Assembly: GCA_030681035.1 (NCBI GenBank)
Contig: JAUXUI010000107.1
Coordinates: forward strand, 1 to 34,300
DNA from: Lysobacteraceae bacterium
GTDB lineage: Bacteria > Pseudomonadota > Gammaproteobacteria > Xanthomonadales > Xanthomonadaceae
DNA: 34,300 nucleotides
Reading direction: 5' to 3'
Below the pieces are notes generated by a model. It was not told where the DNA came from. It made no database searches and worked only from the letters and a program-made list of their open reading frames with translations. Below, one piece after another: positions 1 through 10,258 of the stretch. A program made the position numbers and the translations under genes. The stretch's first letter is position 1. Each line of letters starts with the position of its first letter.

Positions 1-159
1 AGCCTGTCGGGCTTTGCTGGTCGAGGCGAAAATTCGCCTGCGCGAGGACAGATTTTCGCCGGATCGCCGGCGCGTAGCACCGCTACGGGTCAAGATTCGG
101 CGGAAATATGCACCGCGCAGACGGATTTGCAGCCCGTGCCATGTGAAGCCCGACAGGCT
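1..159. repeat. Element with perfect 14-bp terminal inverted repeats (MITE-like)
   Basis: The first 14 bases (AGCCTGTCGGGCTT) are exactly the reverse complement of 146-159. Between them lie further short palindromes, such as GGCGAAAATTCGCC near 24-37 and CGTAGCACCGCTACG near 71-85. No convincing protein is encoded. This could be a non-autonomous mobile element or a large structured repeat. The left flank is outside the window, so a target-site duplication cannot be checked. Confidence 0.5.
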
Positions 160-304
160 GCTAGCTGACTGATTCTCGATGCGATGGAAAACGGCGCGCC
201 AGCCGACAACTGATCGCAGCGTCTGAACGATCGTGCAGGCCGGTGCTGTCGAAGCATTTCCGGTCGCTCGCAGAGGGGCTCCTGCAGCGGCGCTTCAAGG
301 CGTT

Positions 305-368
305 TGTGGGAGCGCGCATTGCGCGCGAAGCTTTCGCAAGATCGTTCGCCGGCAGGCCGGCTCCCACA
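305..368. repeat. REP palindrome pair (TGTGGGAGC type)
   Basis: Nine-base arms TGTGGGAGC (305-313) and GCTCCCACA (360-368) enclose a GC-rich core with nested palindromes around GCGCGC and GCCGGCAGGCCGGC. It is related to the copies at 12871-12936 and 25570-25632, and the similarity continues into the right flank to about 410. This is a BIME-like bacterial interspersed repeat. Confidence 0.75.
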
Positions 369-430
369 ACAGCACCGATTGGCACCAGCGAGTAACACCG
401 TTGCCCCAACAACTTCAGGCATCCGCTTTT

Positions 431-510
431 TGTGGGAGCGCACCCTGTGCGCGACTGTCGTTCGTTGCGTTCGCCACGCGTTCGCTTCGCTCGGTCGCGA
501 TGGGTTTCGC
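431..510. repeat. Single REP unit plus GCTTCGCTCGGTCG-type palindromic tail
   Basis: TGTGGGAGCGCACCCTGTGC begins at 431 and is followed by GCGAC and a stretch rich in TTCGCTTCGCTCGGTCGCGA. Similar tails follow the REP units at about 13016-13135 and precede those at 25470-25490. It lies directly next to the end of merR and may act as its 3' hairpin, but no T-tract is present. The remainder of 160-514 shows no convincing gene. Confidence 0.6.
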
Positions 511-514
511 TTCG

Positions 515-952
515 TTAGCCATCCAGAAAACTACACGCACTCCGCTCGACATCCGCCAGCAGCGCATCGATCAGTGGGCAGGTGACGTTGCTGCCGGTCA
601 CATCACAGGCATGCACCAGCGCCGCCAGCTCGCGTTCGATATGGCGCAATTGCGCCAGCTTTTCGCGCACGTTCACCAGCTTTTCGGCGGCAATCTCTCG
701 CGCCGTATCACAGTGGCTACCGTCGGCAAGCCGCAGCAAGTCGAGGATTTCGTCGAGTCGAAAGCCCAACGCCTGGCTGCGCTTGATGAAGCGTACCCGC
801 GCCACGTCATCGGCACCGTAGCGACGAATACCACCCGCAGGCCGTTCGGGCTCGCTCAATAAGCCGCGGCGTTGATAAAAGCGGATGGTCTCGACGCCGA
901 CGCCCGCGGCGGCGGCCAGAGCACCAATGGCAAACGTGTCGGCAGCGAACAT
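515..952 (-). CDS. merR: Mercury-responsive transcriptional regulator MerR
   Basis: This 145-residue MerR protein represses mer transcription without Hg(II) and activates it by untwisting the promoter when Hg(II) binds. The N-terminal winged helix-turn-helix is clear (ETIRFYQRRGLL at 21-32, then GGIRRY at 40-45). A long dimerisation helix follows (about 85-113). The three mercury ligands that define Hg-type MerR are present as Cys81, Cys116 and Cys125, each one position before the ligands of Tn501 MerR (82/117/126). The start codon lies only three bases from the -35 box of the divergent merC-merA promoter, the classical arrangement that lets one operator control both directions. The length matches the family (about 144). 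The gene ends beside a REP repeat. Confidence 0.95.
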   Translation of the reverse strand: MFAADTFAIGALAAAAGVGVETIRFYQRRGLLSEPERPAGGIRRYGADDVARVRFIKRSQALGFRLDEILDLLRLADGSHCDTAREIAAEKLVNVREKLAQLRHIERELAALVHACDVTGSNVTCPLIDALLADVERSACSFLDG

Positions 953-955
953 GGC

Positions 956-986
956 TTGACTCCGTACTTCGGTACGGTCGTAAGGT
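956..986 (+). promoter_or_regulatory. merCA promoter with MerR operator
   Basis: The -35 box TTGACT (956-961) and -10 box TAAGGT (981-986) are separated by 19 bp, the over-long spacer typical of MerR-activated promoters. Inside the spacer is a perfect dyad, CCGTAC (962-967) TTCG GTACGG (972-977), matching the mer operator of Tn501/Tn21-type loci. MerR bound here should repress merR and switch merC-merA on when mercury is present. Confidence 0.93.
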
Positions 987-1026
987 TACCGCCTGCACTG
1001 CGCATCTCGCCATTCTGGAGCCGTCC

Positions 1027-2876
<1,850 letters not shown>

Positions 2877-2879
2877 GTT

Positions 2880-3278
2880 TCATCGACCTCGAATCAAGGC
2901 CACCAACCGCGCATCCAGCCATTGCAGCGCATCGCCCAGTGAAGTCATCGCTACAGCCATGCCCAGCAACACGCCGATGGCGTTGGCGAGCGCATCGTAC
3001 GGGTCTGCTAAGCGATAGCTGGTTTGCCCTTGCAGCCACTCCAGCACGATGCCGAGTACGATCAAGCCCAGAGCCGCTGCGATGCGCGCATGGCGCGTGG
3101 CAAACAAGGCACCGGCATAACCCGCCAACACCGCGTAGCTGAGCACATGTTCCAACTTGTCGCCCTGCGCCACCGGCAGCAGCAACGGCAATGGCGTGAG
3201 CGAAAACCACAGCAGCAACGCCAGGCCAAAGAGCCAGCCAGACAGCCACAGGCGTGGATACGTGAATGCACGCATCAC
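2880..3278 (-). CDS. VanZ-like family membrane protein
   Basis: This small inner-membrane protein of 132 residues has about four hydrophobic segments. It carries the VanZ-like signature seen in many bacteria: a first helix ending in FSLTPLPL, then GDKLEHVLSYAVLAGYAG, and a later LEWLQGQTSYRLADPYDALANAIGVLLG. The DxxDxxANxxG-like stretch and KxxH pair are typical of the family. The function is unknown outside the teicoplanin-resistance protein VanZ, and no glycopeptide-resistance genes are nearby. The GTG start overlaps the TGA of the upstream methyltransferase (GTGA). An ATG one codon later (3275) is equally possible. It converges with merA, with only three bases between stop codons. Confidence 0.8.
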   Translation of the reverse strand: MMRAFTYPRLWLSGWLFGLALLLWFSLTPLPLLLPVAQGDKLEHVLSYAVLAGYAGALFATRHARIAAALGLIVLGIVLEWLQGQTSYRLADPYDALANAIGVLLGMAVAMTSLGDALQWLDARLVALIRGR

Positions 3279-4456
3279 AGGCGCCGGCTCAAATCGCCCA
3301 TTGCAAACGCGCCGGAAAAATCGGTGCCGCGCTCAAACCCCATCAACTGAAAGCGCTCGCCCATTTCGCCGGGCAAGGTGAGCCGCTTGGCGGCTGTGGT
3401 CAACCGGTAACGTTCCACATCAGGCAAGTCCTGCGCCGCCTGCAAGTGCTCGGTGAGGCCGTTGCCGAGCAGGAAGCTGGCCTGGCTGCAGTACCCGGCG
3501 AAATCAAAGCCAGCACCGCATCCGGCCTCAGCCAATGCGGTGAAATCGACGAATGCGGTGAGGTCTTGCAGGCCGGGCAATAGGTACGGATCGGCATGGG
3601 CACGATGCCGGTAATGGCAGACCAGGGTGCCATCGCTGCGTTCGGGCAAATAATATTCGCTGCGTGGATAGCCATAGTCGGCAAACAGCATCACGCCGTC
3701 GTGCAACAGACCGCCGATGGCCTGTATCCAGTACGGCAACTGCGGCAGTACTTCAGAGCGATAGCCATCGACGAACGCTGCATCGAGGTAGCGCTCGACA
3801 TGGCGCACCGCGCCGCCAAGCATGGCATCGGCCGGGCGCAGCGTTTCACTGAACGAACCATCATCAGTGCCGGTGACATGCACTTCCAGCACCTCGCCGT
3901 CGCGCAGTTGGAAACGCGGCGTCGGCAAAGCGTCGATCACTTCGTTGGCGAACAGCACGCCGCGCCAGGGTTGCTCCGGCGGCGCATCACGCCAATGCAC
4001 CCGCGCCGCCAGCTCCGGCGCCAGCGTTTTGCTGACGCGCTGGCGCTGGCGTTGGCGCAAATCGGCGCTGGGTTCGAGAATCTCGTAACGCGTCGGCAAG
4101 GCATCGCACTGAGCCAAGGCGTGCATCAGATCGCAGGCAAAGGCGCCACTGCCGCCGCCCAACTCGAAAAACACCGTTTCACCGGCGAGCGAGCGCAACA
4201 CCGGCGCCACCGCCGTGGCCACACATTGCGCATACAACGGCCCAAGCTCGGGCGCGGTGATGAAATCGCCATCCTCGCCAAACTTGGTGGCCCCGGCGCT
4301 GTAATAGCCCAGCCCCGGCGCGTACAAGGCCAACTCCATGTAACGCGAAAACGGGATCGCGCCAGCAGCGGCAATTTCAGCTCGAATGTGCTGCACCAGG
4401 CGCGCACTGTGCGCCAACGCATGCGGTTCGGGCGCAGGAAGCGGATGTGCATTCAT
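3275..4456 (-). CDS. SAM-dependent methyltransferase, MidA/NDUFAF7 (DUF185) family
   Basis: The 393-residue product matches the family of mitochondrial NDUFAF7/MidA, which methylates an arginine of a complex I subunit; bacterial members are uncharacterised. Motifs in order are GYYSAGATKFGEDGDFITAPE near the N-terminus, the SAM-binding glycine loop FFELGGGSGAFACDL (about 95-109), the acidic strand end YEILEPSADLR, ANEVIDALP, and FADYGYPRSEYY followed by DGTLVCHYRHRAH. These are the family hallmarks, and the length is typical. It reads out into the VanZ-like gene with a 4-base overlap. It diverges from the glycosidase-like gene at 4572 across 115 bp. Confidence 0.85.
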   Translation of the reverse strand: MNAHPLPAPEPHALAHSARLVQHIRAEIAAAGAIPFSRYMELALYAPGLGYYSAGATKFGEDGDFITAPELGPLYAQCVATAVAPVLRSLAGETVFFELGGGSGAFACDLMHALAQCDALPTRYEILEPSADLRQRQRQRVSKTLAPELAARVHWRDAPPEQPWRGVLFANEVIDALPTPRFQLRDGEVLEVHVTGTDDGSFSETLRPADAMLGGAVRHVERYLDAAFVDGYRSEVLPQLPYWIQAIGGLLHDGVMLFADYGYPRSEYYLPERSDGTLVCHYRHRAHADPYLLPGLQDLTAFVDFTALAEAGCGAGFDFAGYCSQASFLLGNGLTEHLQAAQDLPDVERYRLTTAAKRLTLPGEMGERFQLMGFERGTDFSGAFAMGDLSRRL

Positions 4457-4571
4457 ACGGTATTCTTGCTCGGGTCGAATCGGGGCAACGGCACTGCTTC
4501 GAATGGCACGCGCTCGCTACGCAACAGGCTCTCATCGCCATAGCATAGCGACATCTCACCGGAGCAGCAGC

Positions 4572-6305
4572 ATGAGTCGCCCGTCCAGTAACGTGTCGCC
4601 GCGCATCAGCGGCATCCTCGTCACCAGCGGATTGTTGGTGCTGGTGGCGGTGTGGGCGTGGCGCCCACAGGCCATTGTTCCGACGGTGGACAGCTCCAGC
4701 AAGGATACGGCCAGTGCAACGCAACACGTCGAGCCCATCATCGGCGCTCATTATTTTGGCCGACAGTGGCCAAAGAACTTCATTGCTGGCTTTCGCCGCG
4801 AACACGTCGCCGAAGATTTTACGCGCCTGCGTGCGGATGGCTTCAATACCGTGGTGCTGTTGCTGGCGTGGGGTGATTTCCAGCCGGTGTTTGAACCGTG
4901 TTGTGGCTACGATGAGCGGGCCTGGCAACGCCTTGGCTACCTGTTGGACGCGGCTGATCGCGCCGGGCTGCGCGTGGTGTTGCGGGTCGGGTACGGTTGG
5001 TCGTTTCACCCCGACGCCGGGGTGATGGCGCAGCGTATCCATCGCCTGCTCAACGAGCGCAGCGTGCGCGATGCATTTTTCGGCTTTCTCGATCGCGTCA
5101 ATATCATGGCGCACAACCGCGCAACCGTTCGGTTATCGCTGCTGTCGTGGGAAGACCTGTGGTTGCATGAGATCACCCCCAGTGCTCGGCCAGATTTTTT
5201 GCGCTATCTGCGCACCCTGCCCAGCGATGATGCGCATCGTTTGCGCTTTGAACAAGGCCACGCGCTGCCGCGTGCAACATCGGCCGACGCTGCGCTGTTC
5301 AACGGCTACTGGGACTGGCTGCTGATGAACGCGCTGTTCCGGCCAGCGGCACAACGCCTGCAACCGCTGAGCTTCGAGGCGCGCATCGACCGTGATCCGC
5401 TGCCAGTGATCGATCCCGACGGCACCCGGCGCATCCACTGGATCGGCCACGAATCGACCTTTGCCGCGCCCGGCGCCACGTTGAGCACGTTGTACTGGGC
5501 GCCATTCTGGGGCGCGCGCAACGAAGGCGAACAGCTCGACGCGACACAAGCACTGCATCTGTTTGCCGCATTGCTGGCGCAGGTGCGCAGCAGCAACGGC
5601 GGTCTGCCGTTGTTCATCGATCAATTCAATGTGGTTGACAACACCCTGGGCTTCGATCACAACGCCAGCTTGCGTCCCGATGCACTGGATCCCTTCATTG
5701 CCGGCGCTTACTGCGTGATGCGCGCGAATGCGGTACACGGCTACGCGTGGTGGACGAGCACCAACTACGCCGAGAGCCCGATCTACAATCCCGCATTCGG
5801 TTACGGGCTGGATGGCTGGTCGCTGAACACGCACAACCATGTGCCGGCGCAGGAGCGCTTGCAGCAAACGGCAAGCGGTGATTTCGAGTTGCGGCTGGAT
5901 GTGGGCGATGTGCTGCGCCAGGACATCCCGATACAGCGCGGCCGCCTGCCACGGGCCGACGATGCACTCGCTGATCGTGTATGCGTCGATGTGCTTGGCA
6001 GTGCGCCGGGCCGTCTCGACATCCGTGCCGGTGGCACGGCATCACTGCTGCCTTTCGGTGGCCGTGCCGAGCAGCGTCTGTGCGCACCCATCGCCGCACA
6101 GCCGCAAGGCGACACGTTGACACTTGAACTGCGTGCGCTGGGCGCTGGTGCCACGCTGCGCAACGTCATGCTGTTCGACCATGTGCAGGACGGCGGTCTG
6201 TATCATTTTGATGGCCGCGATGGCCCGTTGCTGGCGCCGCTGCGCGCGCTCAATGCGCGTTACGCGCAAGACTCTGGCGAAAACTGCGCTGCTGCTGAGG
6301 ATTAG
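4572..6305 (+). CDS. Membrane-anchored glycoside-hydrolase-like (TIM-barrel) protein
   Basis: The 577-residue product has an N-terminal membrane anchor (about residues 13-30), so the rest should lie in the periplasm. Residues about 58-420 read like a (beta/alpha)8 glycosidase of the cellulase/beta-galactosidase-like superfamily: FNTVVLLLAWGDFQP (91-105), LRVVLRVGYGWSF, and LLSWEDLWLHE (190-200) with Glu194 at the position expected for an acid/base residue. The later strand LPLFIDQFN (345-353) has Asp350-Gln351 where a nucleophile Glu is usual, so catalysis is uncertain. Residues about 445-570 look like a beta-sandwich, possibly carbohydrate-binding. The start at 4572 has GGAG at 4561-4564; the open frame upstream lacks such a site. 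The substrate is unknown. It overlaps mscS tail-to-tail by 4 bases. Confidence 0.6.
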   Translation: MSRPSSNVSPRISGILVTSGLLVLVAVWAWRPQAIVPTVDSSSKDTASATQHVEPIIGAHYFGRQWPKNFIAGFRREHVAEDFTRLRADGFNTVVLLLAWGDFQPVFEPCCGYDERAWQRLGYLLDAADRAGLRVVLRVGYGWSFHPDAGVMAQRIHRLLNERSVRDAFFGFLDRVNIMAHNRATVRLSLLSWEDLWLHEITPSARPDFLRYLRTLPSDDAHRLRFEQGHALPRATSADAALFNGYWDWLLMNALFRPAAQRLQPLSFEARIDRDPLPVIDPDGTRRIHWIGHESTFAAPGATLSTLYWAPFWGARNEGEQLDATQALHLFAALLAQVRSSNGGLPLFIDQFNVVDNTLGFDHNASLRPDALDPFIAGAYCVMRANAVHGYAWWTSTNYAESPIYNPAFGYGLDGWSLNTHNHVPAQERLQQTASGDFELRLDVGDVLRQDIPIQRGRLPRADDALADRVCVDVLGSAPGRLDIRAGGTASLLPFGGRAEQRLCAPIAAQPQGDTLTLELRALGAGATLRNVMLFDHVQDGGLYHFDGRDGPLLAPLRALNARYAQDSGENCAAAED

Positions 6306-7573
6306 TCCGCAGCGTCGTTTGCTCGCTGTGTACCCAACTGTTGCAGCACGGCGCTCACATCGGCGCCACTCGGGCTCTGGAACACGCGCAGACCAAAACG
6401 CGGCAAGATCGCCAGCAGATGATCGAAAATATCGGACTGGATCGATTCATACACCGCCCATTGCGTGCTGGTGGTGAAGCAGTAGATTTGCAGCGGCAGA
6501 CCATCGGCGCCCGGTGCGAGCTGGCGCACCAGCAAGGTCATCTGCTGATGGATGTGCGGATGCGCGCGCAGGTAGGCTTCGACATAGGCGCGGAAGGTGC
6601 CGATATTGGTTACCCGGCGGCTGTTGACCGGGTCCTTGCCTTCGGCCAACAGCTTCTTGTTCCAGGCTTCGAGCTCGTCGCGCTTTTTTTCCAGATAGCC
6701 GTCGATCAGGGCGATACGGCGCAGATCCTCGCGCTCCTCGTCACTGAGAAAACGCACCGAGCCCTGATCGAGCAGCAGTGCGCGCATGATGCGCCGGCCA
6801 CCGGCATCGCTCATGCCGCGCCAATTGCGAAAGCTCTCGTTGATCAGGCGATAGGTCGGGATGGTGGTGATGGTCTTGTCCCAGTTCTGCACCTTCACCG
6901 TGTGCAGCGCGATGTCGATGACATCGCCATCGGCGCCCAACTGCGGCATCTCGATCCAGTCGCCCACCCGCACCATGTCGTTGCTGCTGAGCTGCACACT
7001 GGCGACCAGCGACAGGATGGTGTCCTTGAACACCAGCATCAGCACCGCCGTCATCGCGCCGAGGCCGGAGAACAGCAGCAGCGGTGAGCGCTCGATCAGC
7101 ACCGCTACGATCAAGATCGCAGCGGCGATGAACAGCACGATCTTGACCACCTGCAGATAGCCCTTGATCGGCCGCGCCTGCGCCCGCACCGGGTCGCGGG
7201 TGATGTACAGATCGTTGAAGCCGTTGAGTAGTGCGCTGATCGCATGCGCAACGGTGAGCACGATATAGGCCGCGGCGACATTGCGCACCACCGTTTGCAG
7301 ACCGTCATCAATGCCCGGAATCAGCACGATACCGGCATAGATCACCAGCGCCGGCAACACATGGGCGAGGCGCTCGAGCACCCCGCGTGCCAGCAAGGCA
7401 TCATCCCATTGCGTGGCCGATGCCTGTACCAGACGGGTGGCCAACCGCATCAGCACCCGGCGGGTGCTCCAGTCGGCCAGCAGCGCCGCTGCCAGCAATG
7501 CGATCAACAACAAAGTCGTCACAGCCCAAGGATAATTGTGCAGCGGTTGCAGCCAGTTCGTCAGCATTTCCAT
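6302..7573 (-). CDS. MscS-family mechanosensitive channel, YbdG-like
   Basis: This inner-membrane channel protein of 423 residues should open on membrane tension during hypo-osmotic shock. About five hydrophobic segments occupy residues 15-190. The MscS pore/beta-domain junction follows (LLLFSGLGAMTAVLMLVFKD, then VGDWIEMPQLGADGDVIDIALHTVKVQNWDKTITTIPTY). The WIEMPQLGADGDVIDI stretch and the insertion after NWRGMSDAGGRRI with DEEREDLRRIALIDGYL resemble E. coli YbdG (miniconductance channel) rather than MscS, and YbdG is about 415 residues long. The first ATG is used; a second ATG two codons on is possible. It diverges from the pteridine reductase gene. Confidence 0.85.
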   Translation of the reverse strand: MEMLTNWLQPLHNYPWAVTTLLLIALLAAALLADWSTRRVLMRLATRLVQASATQWDDALLARGVLERLAHVLPALVIYAGIVLIPGIDDGLQTVVRNVAAAYIVLTVAHAISALLNGFNDLYITRDPVRAQARPIKGYLQVVKIVLFIAAAILIVAVLIERSPLLLFSGLGAMTAVLMLVFKDTILSLVASVQLSSNDMVRVGDWIEMPQLGADGDVIDIALHTVKVQNWDKTITTIPTYRLINESFRNWRGMSDAGGRRIMRALLLDQGSVRFLSDEEREDLRRIALIDGYLEKKRDELEAWNKKLLAEGKDPVNSRRVTNIGTFRAYVEAYLRAHPHIHQQMTLLVRQLAPGADGLPLQIYCFTTSTQWAVYESIQSDIFDHLLAILPRFGLRVFQSPSGADVSAVLQQLGTQRANDAAD

Positions 7574-7697
7574 TCAACAAGGGTAACCGCTGCGCGCGTC
7601 AGGTAAAACCCACTACCGGCTGTACCGCATCGCGGCGTTGGCATTCCCTCGACAAGCAAGGCAGCATGATGGCCTGCCACACCATGAGCCCGCCGCC

Positions 7698-8438
7698 ATG
7701 TCCGAGCCCCATCCCGTCATCCTGATTACCGGTGCCGCCCGCCGCGTCGGCGCGGCGATTGCCCGCCATTTGCACGCGCAGGGCTGCCGCCTCGCCCTGC
7801 ACTATCGGCATTCCGAAGCCGAGGCACGGGCACTGGCCACCGAATTGAATGCCGTGCGCGCCGACAGTGCGCTGCTTGTGCAGGCCGATCTGGCCGAAAC
7901 CGCAAAGCTGGGCGCGTTGATTGAGCGCGTCGTCGCTCATTTTGGTCGCCTCGACGGCCTGGTCAACAACGCCTCCGCGTTTTACGCCACCCCACTCGAA
8001 ACGGCGACGGAACAGCAATGGGACGAGTTGATGAACGCCAACGCCAAGGCGCCGTTTTTCCTGGCCAAGGCCGCCGCACCGCATCTGCGCGCCAGTGGTG
8101 GCTCAATCGTCAATGTGATTGATATTTATGCACAGCGTCCGCGGCCGGATTTGTTGCTGTATGCGGCCTCAAAAGCGACACTTCAGGCTCTGACCAAGGG
8201 CTTGGCGGTCAGTTTGGCGCCGGAAGTGCGGGTCAACGGTGTTGCGCCGGGTGCCATCCTCTGGCCTGCGCCCGACATGGGGCATGGCGATCAGGTTCAA
8301 ATGATCCAACGCACGCCACTGGGACGCATTGGTCGGCCGGATGAAATTGCTTCCACCGTCGCGTGGCTGTTGACGCAGGCAAGTTACGTCACCGGGCAGA
8401 TCATCGTTGTCGATGGTGGCCGAACGATCTCAAGCTGA
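7698..8438 (+). CDS. Pteridine reductase (short-chain dehydrogenase, FolM/PTR1-like)
   Basis: This is an NADPH-dependent reductase of dihydropterin or dihydrofolate, 246 residues long. The cofactor loop is TGAARRVG (11-18), of the TGxxxRxG type found in pteridine reductases instead of the general SDR TGxxxGxG. The catalytic set is Asp142 (in VNVIDIY), Tyr155 and Lys159 (YAASK). An Asp in place of the usual SDR Ser is a mark of PTR1-type enzymes. NNAS (90-93) and the C-terminal GQIIVVDGG are intact. It runs toward folB-folK about 1 kb downstream on the other strand, so a role in folate metabolism fits. An upstream in-frame ATG (7638) would add 20 residues with no family likeness and was not used. 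Confidence 0.85.
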   Translation: MSEPHPVILITGAARRVGAAIARHLHAQGCRLALHYRHSEAEARALATELNAVRADSALLVQADLAETAKLGALIERVVAHFGRLDGLVNNASAFYATPLETATEQQWDELMNANAKAPFFLAKAAAPHLRASGGSIVNVIDIYAQRPRPDLLLYAASKATLQALTKGLAVSLAPEVRVNGVAPGAILWPAPDMGHGDQVQMIQRTPLGRIGRPDEIASTVAWLLTQASYVTGQIIVVDGGRTISS

Positions 8439-8458
8439 ACGATGAGGAGCGCGAAATC

Positions 8459-9304
8459 ATGGATCTACGGCAACTGCGACTGACCCAGGCACCCCGCACG
8501 ACCAAAGGCATCATATTTCTACTGGTTGGCCTCCAGGTCGCGATCGGTGTTTTCTGCAGCTACTTGTTTTTGCAGTCCGATGCAACACGACTTGACCTCA
8601 TTCAGGCAGCGGCTTACGCCCTCGGCGCGGGTGTTCCGCTGTTCGCGCTGGCGCTCATTCTGGCCACCGTCCGTTCTGGATTTCGCGCAATCGAGAACAA
8701 GATTACCGAAATTTTTGTTGACTTGATCCCCAAAAAACTGAGTCAACTCGATCTGTGTCACCATGATTTTTCCCAATGCATGATCGAATATCGAGGCCGA
8801 CGCCTCCGCGCCTCGCGACTGAAACCAAAGCATGTCCCTGCGAAAGTCGCGGTCAGTCTGACTGGAAACGCATCCAACGCTTACTACTCGGTCGAAGCGA
8901 CTCATTTCGACAAACACCTGAAACTCTGGCTTACGGTGGACTTGAAGCTCAGTCAGGCGACGATTTGTTTGTTTGTACCTTCCTCGAACCTCGCGACGGG
9001 TCAGAGCATCTCCGACTACTGCCCTTCCACGCTGCACGGCGCCAGAACCAGCGGCGGGTATGTCGTCGATCCCGTGGAGATTTCCGAGAGCATTGGCGGA
9101 TCGCCCATGCGCAAACTGATACTCAGACGTGAGTTCGTTTCCGACGAGTTTCTTTGGAATTCGTCGGCCACATATGCTTTCATTTCCGACCTCGTACTGA
9201 TGATCGCCTCGTTCATGAAAGAGTGCGCGCCATTGCTTGCAACCAATCCAGAGGGATCATCGTCCATCGCTCAGCCAGCGGTTACACCACCAGCGCAGGC
9301 ATGA
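8459..9304 (+). CDS. Unrecognised two-helix membrane protein
   Basis: I do not recognise this 281-residue protein. Two hydrophobic segments lie near the N-terminus (about 17-37 and 50-72), separated by a short charged loop. A largely soluble domain of about 180 residues follows, with a basic cluster (YRGRRLRASRLKPKH). It ends in a Pro/Ala/Ser-rich tail. The start is supported by GAGGAG at 8443-8448, 10 bases before the ATG. It follows the pteridine reductase by 20 bp and is probably co-transcribed. Its base composition is visibly lower in GC than its neighbours, and it sits between folate genes, so it may be a recent insertion. Confidence 0.75.
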   Translation: MDLRQLRLTQAPRTTKGIIFLLVGLQVAIGVFCSYLFLQSDATRLDLIQAAAYALGAGVPLFALALILATVRSGFRAIENKITEIFVDLIPKKLSQLDLCHHDFSQCMIEYRGRRLRASRLKPKHVPAKVAVSLTGNASNAYYSVEATHFDKHLKLWLTVDLKLSQATICLFVPSSNLATGQSISDYCPSTLHGARTSGGYVVDPVEISESIGGSPMRKLILRREFVSDEFLWNSSATYAFISDLVLMIASFMKECAPLLATNPEGSSSIAQPAVTPPAQA

Positions 9305-9313
9305 CACTTGCCG

Positions 9314-9859
9314 TCACGGCTCTTTCGGTTTCGGGTCTGGATTGGATGCGCCCCAGCCCTCATGATCGAAACTAATGCGACTCATCCTGACCGACTCGCG
9401 ATCACCTATAGACATTGATTCCCAGATTTCCCGGAGCGTGCGGCCGATGATCGGGTGAACGCATTGCGACGCGATATCGACCATCGGCCGCAACACGAAT
9501 GCCTGCTCCGCAAGCTCGGAGCGCGGAAGTTCAAGATTTCCGGGGCCTTTGAATATCAGTGCGTCATACAGCAGCACATCGATGTCGAGCGGCCGGCTGG
9601 AAAAGCGCGGGACATCCCGCCGACGTCCGTGCTGGTCTTCCAGATCATGCAGCCACGCGTCGAGCGCGATGGGGTCCAGGCTGGTTTCCAGTCGCGCGGC
9701 CGCGTTCAGGAAATCATCACCCTCGAACCCTACTGCTGCGCTCTGGTAAATCGGCGAAACAAGGACGTCGCCGAATTGCGATCGCAGCGCCTTGATGCTG
9801 CTGCGCAAATTGCGTTCAGCGTCAATGTTGCTTCCAAGACTGAGATAAGCGATGGCCAC
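9314..9859 (-). CDS. folK: 6-hydroxymethyl-7,8-dihydropterin pyrophosphokinase (HPPK)
   Basis: HPPK transfers pyrophosphate from ATP to 6-hydroxymethyl-7,8-dihydropterin, the step before dihydropteroate synthase. Hallmarks in the 181-residue protein are AYLSLGSNI at the N-terminus, SPIYQSAAVGFEGDDFLNAA, the catalytic signature RPLDIDVLLYD, and LELPRSELAEQAFVLRPM. The C-terminus is some 20 residues longer than the E. coli enzyme, with a Pro/Lys/Asp tail of no obvious function. The start lies 3 bases after the folB stop, giving a tight tsaD-folB-folK order. It ends 9 bases from the convergent gene at 8459. Confidence 0.95.
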   Translation of the reverse strand: MAIAYLSLGSNIDAERNLRSSIKALRSQFGDVLVSPIYQSAAVGFEGDDFLNAAARLETSLDPIALDAWLHDLEDQHGRRRDVPRFSSRPLDIDVLLYDALIFKGPGNLELPRSELAEQAFVLRPMVDIASQCVHPIIGRTLREIWESMSIGDRESVRMSRISFDHEGWGASNPDPKPKEP

Positions 9860-9862
9860 TGC

Positions 9863-10225
9863 CTAGCCCGAAGACTTTTGACCGCGCTCGATGATCACAC
9901 CAACCGCACGCGACCCCGTTACCGCGCCCGGTTTGCTGAGTTTGAGTCGTAACCAGCTCACGCCGAACTCCAAGCGGACAATCTCGGCACAGCGTTCGGC
10001 CAGTGACTCAACCAGCCCGAAGTTGGACGCGCCAACGAACGCAATCAACCGCTTGCTAACCGCCTTGTAGTCCAGCGTGTCGGCGATATTGTCGCTGGCT
10101 GCCGGCTTTCGGTTGTCGAATGCCATCTCGATGTCCAAAACTACTTTCTGTGTGATCTTGCGTTCCCAATCGTAGATGCCAATGACGCAATCGATTTCCA
10201 GCGCTTCAATGAATACTTTGTCCAT
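9863..10225 (-). CDS. folB: Dihydroneopterin aldolase
   Basis: FolB converts 7,8-dihydroneopterin to 6-hydroxymethyl-7,8-dihydropterin and glycolaldehyde, supplying the FolK substrate encoded just downstream. The 120-residue product has the family pattern: MDKVFIEALEIDCVIGIYDWER at the start (the Glu-rich turn GIYDWER binds substrate in relatives), then D-x-A-DTLDYKAV, LVESLAERCAEIV, and a C-terminal LKLSKPGAVTGSRAVGVIIER with the conserved KPGA. The Met at 10225 is chosen because family members begin there; ten extra in-frame residues upstream look non-coding. It lies 33 bp after tsaD. Confidence 0.94.
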   Translation of the reverse strand: MDKVFIEALEIDCVIGIYDWERKITQKVVLDIEMAFDNRKPAASDNIADTLDYKAVSKRLIAFVGASNFGLVESLAERCAEIVRLEFGVSWLRLKLSKPGAVTGSRAVGVIIERGQKSSG

Positions 10226-10258
10226 CTGCTTAGGCCTGTTGGCGAGCGAACACAATGC

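Noticed and set aside
90..443. Minus-strand open frame of 117 codons in the left repeat region
   Set aside because: It spans the inverted-repeat element and a REP unit, with no ribosome site or recognisable domain.
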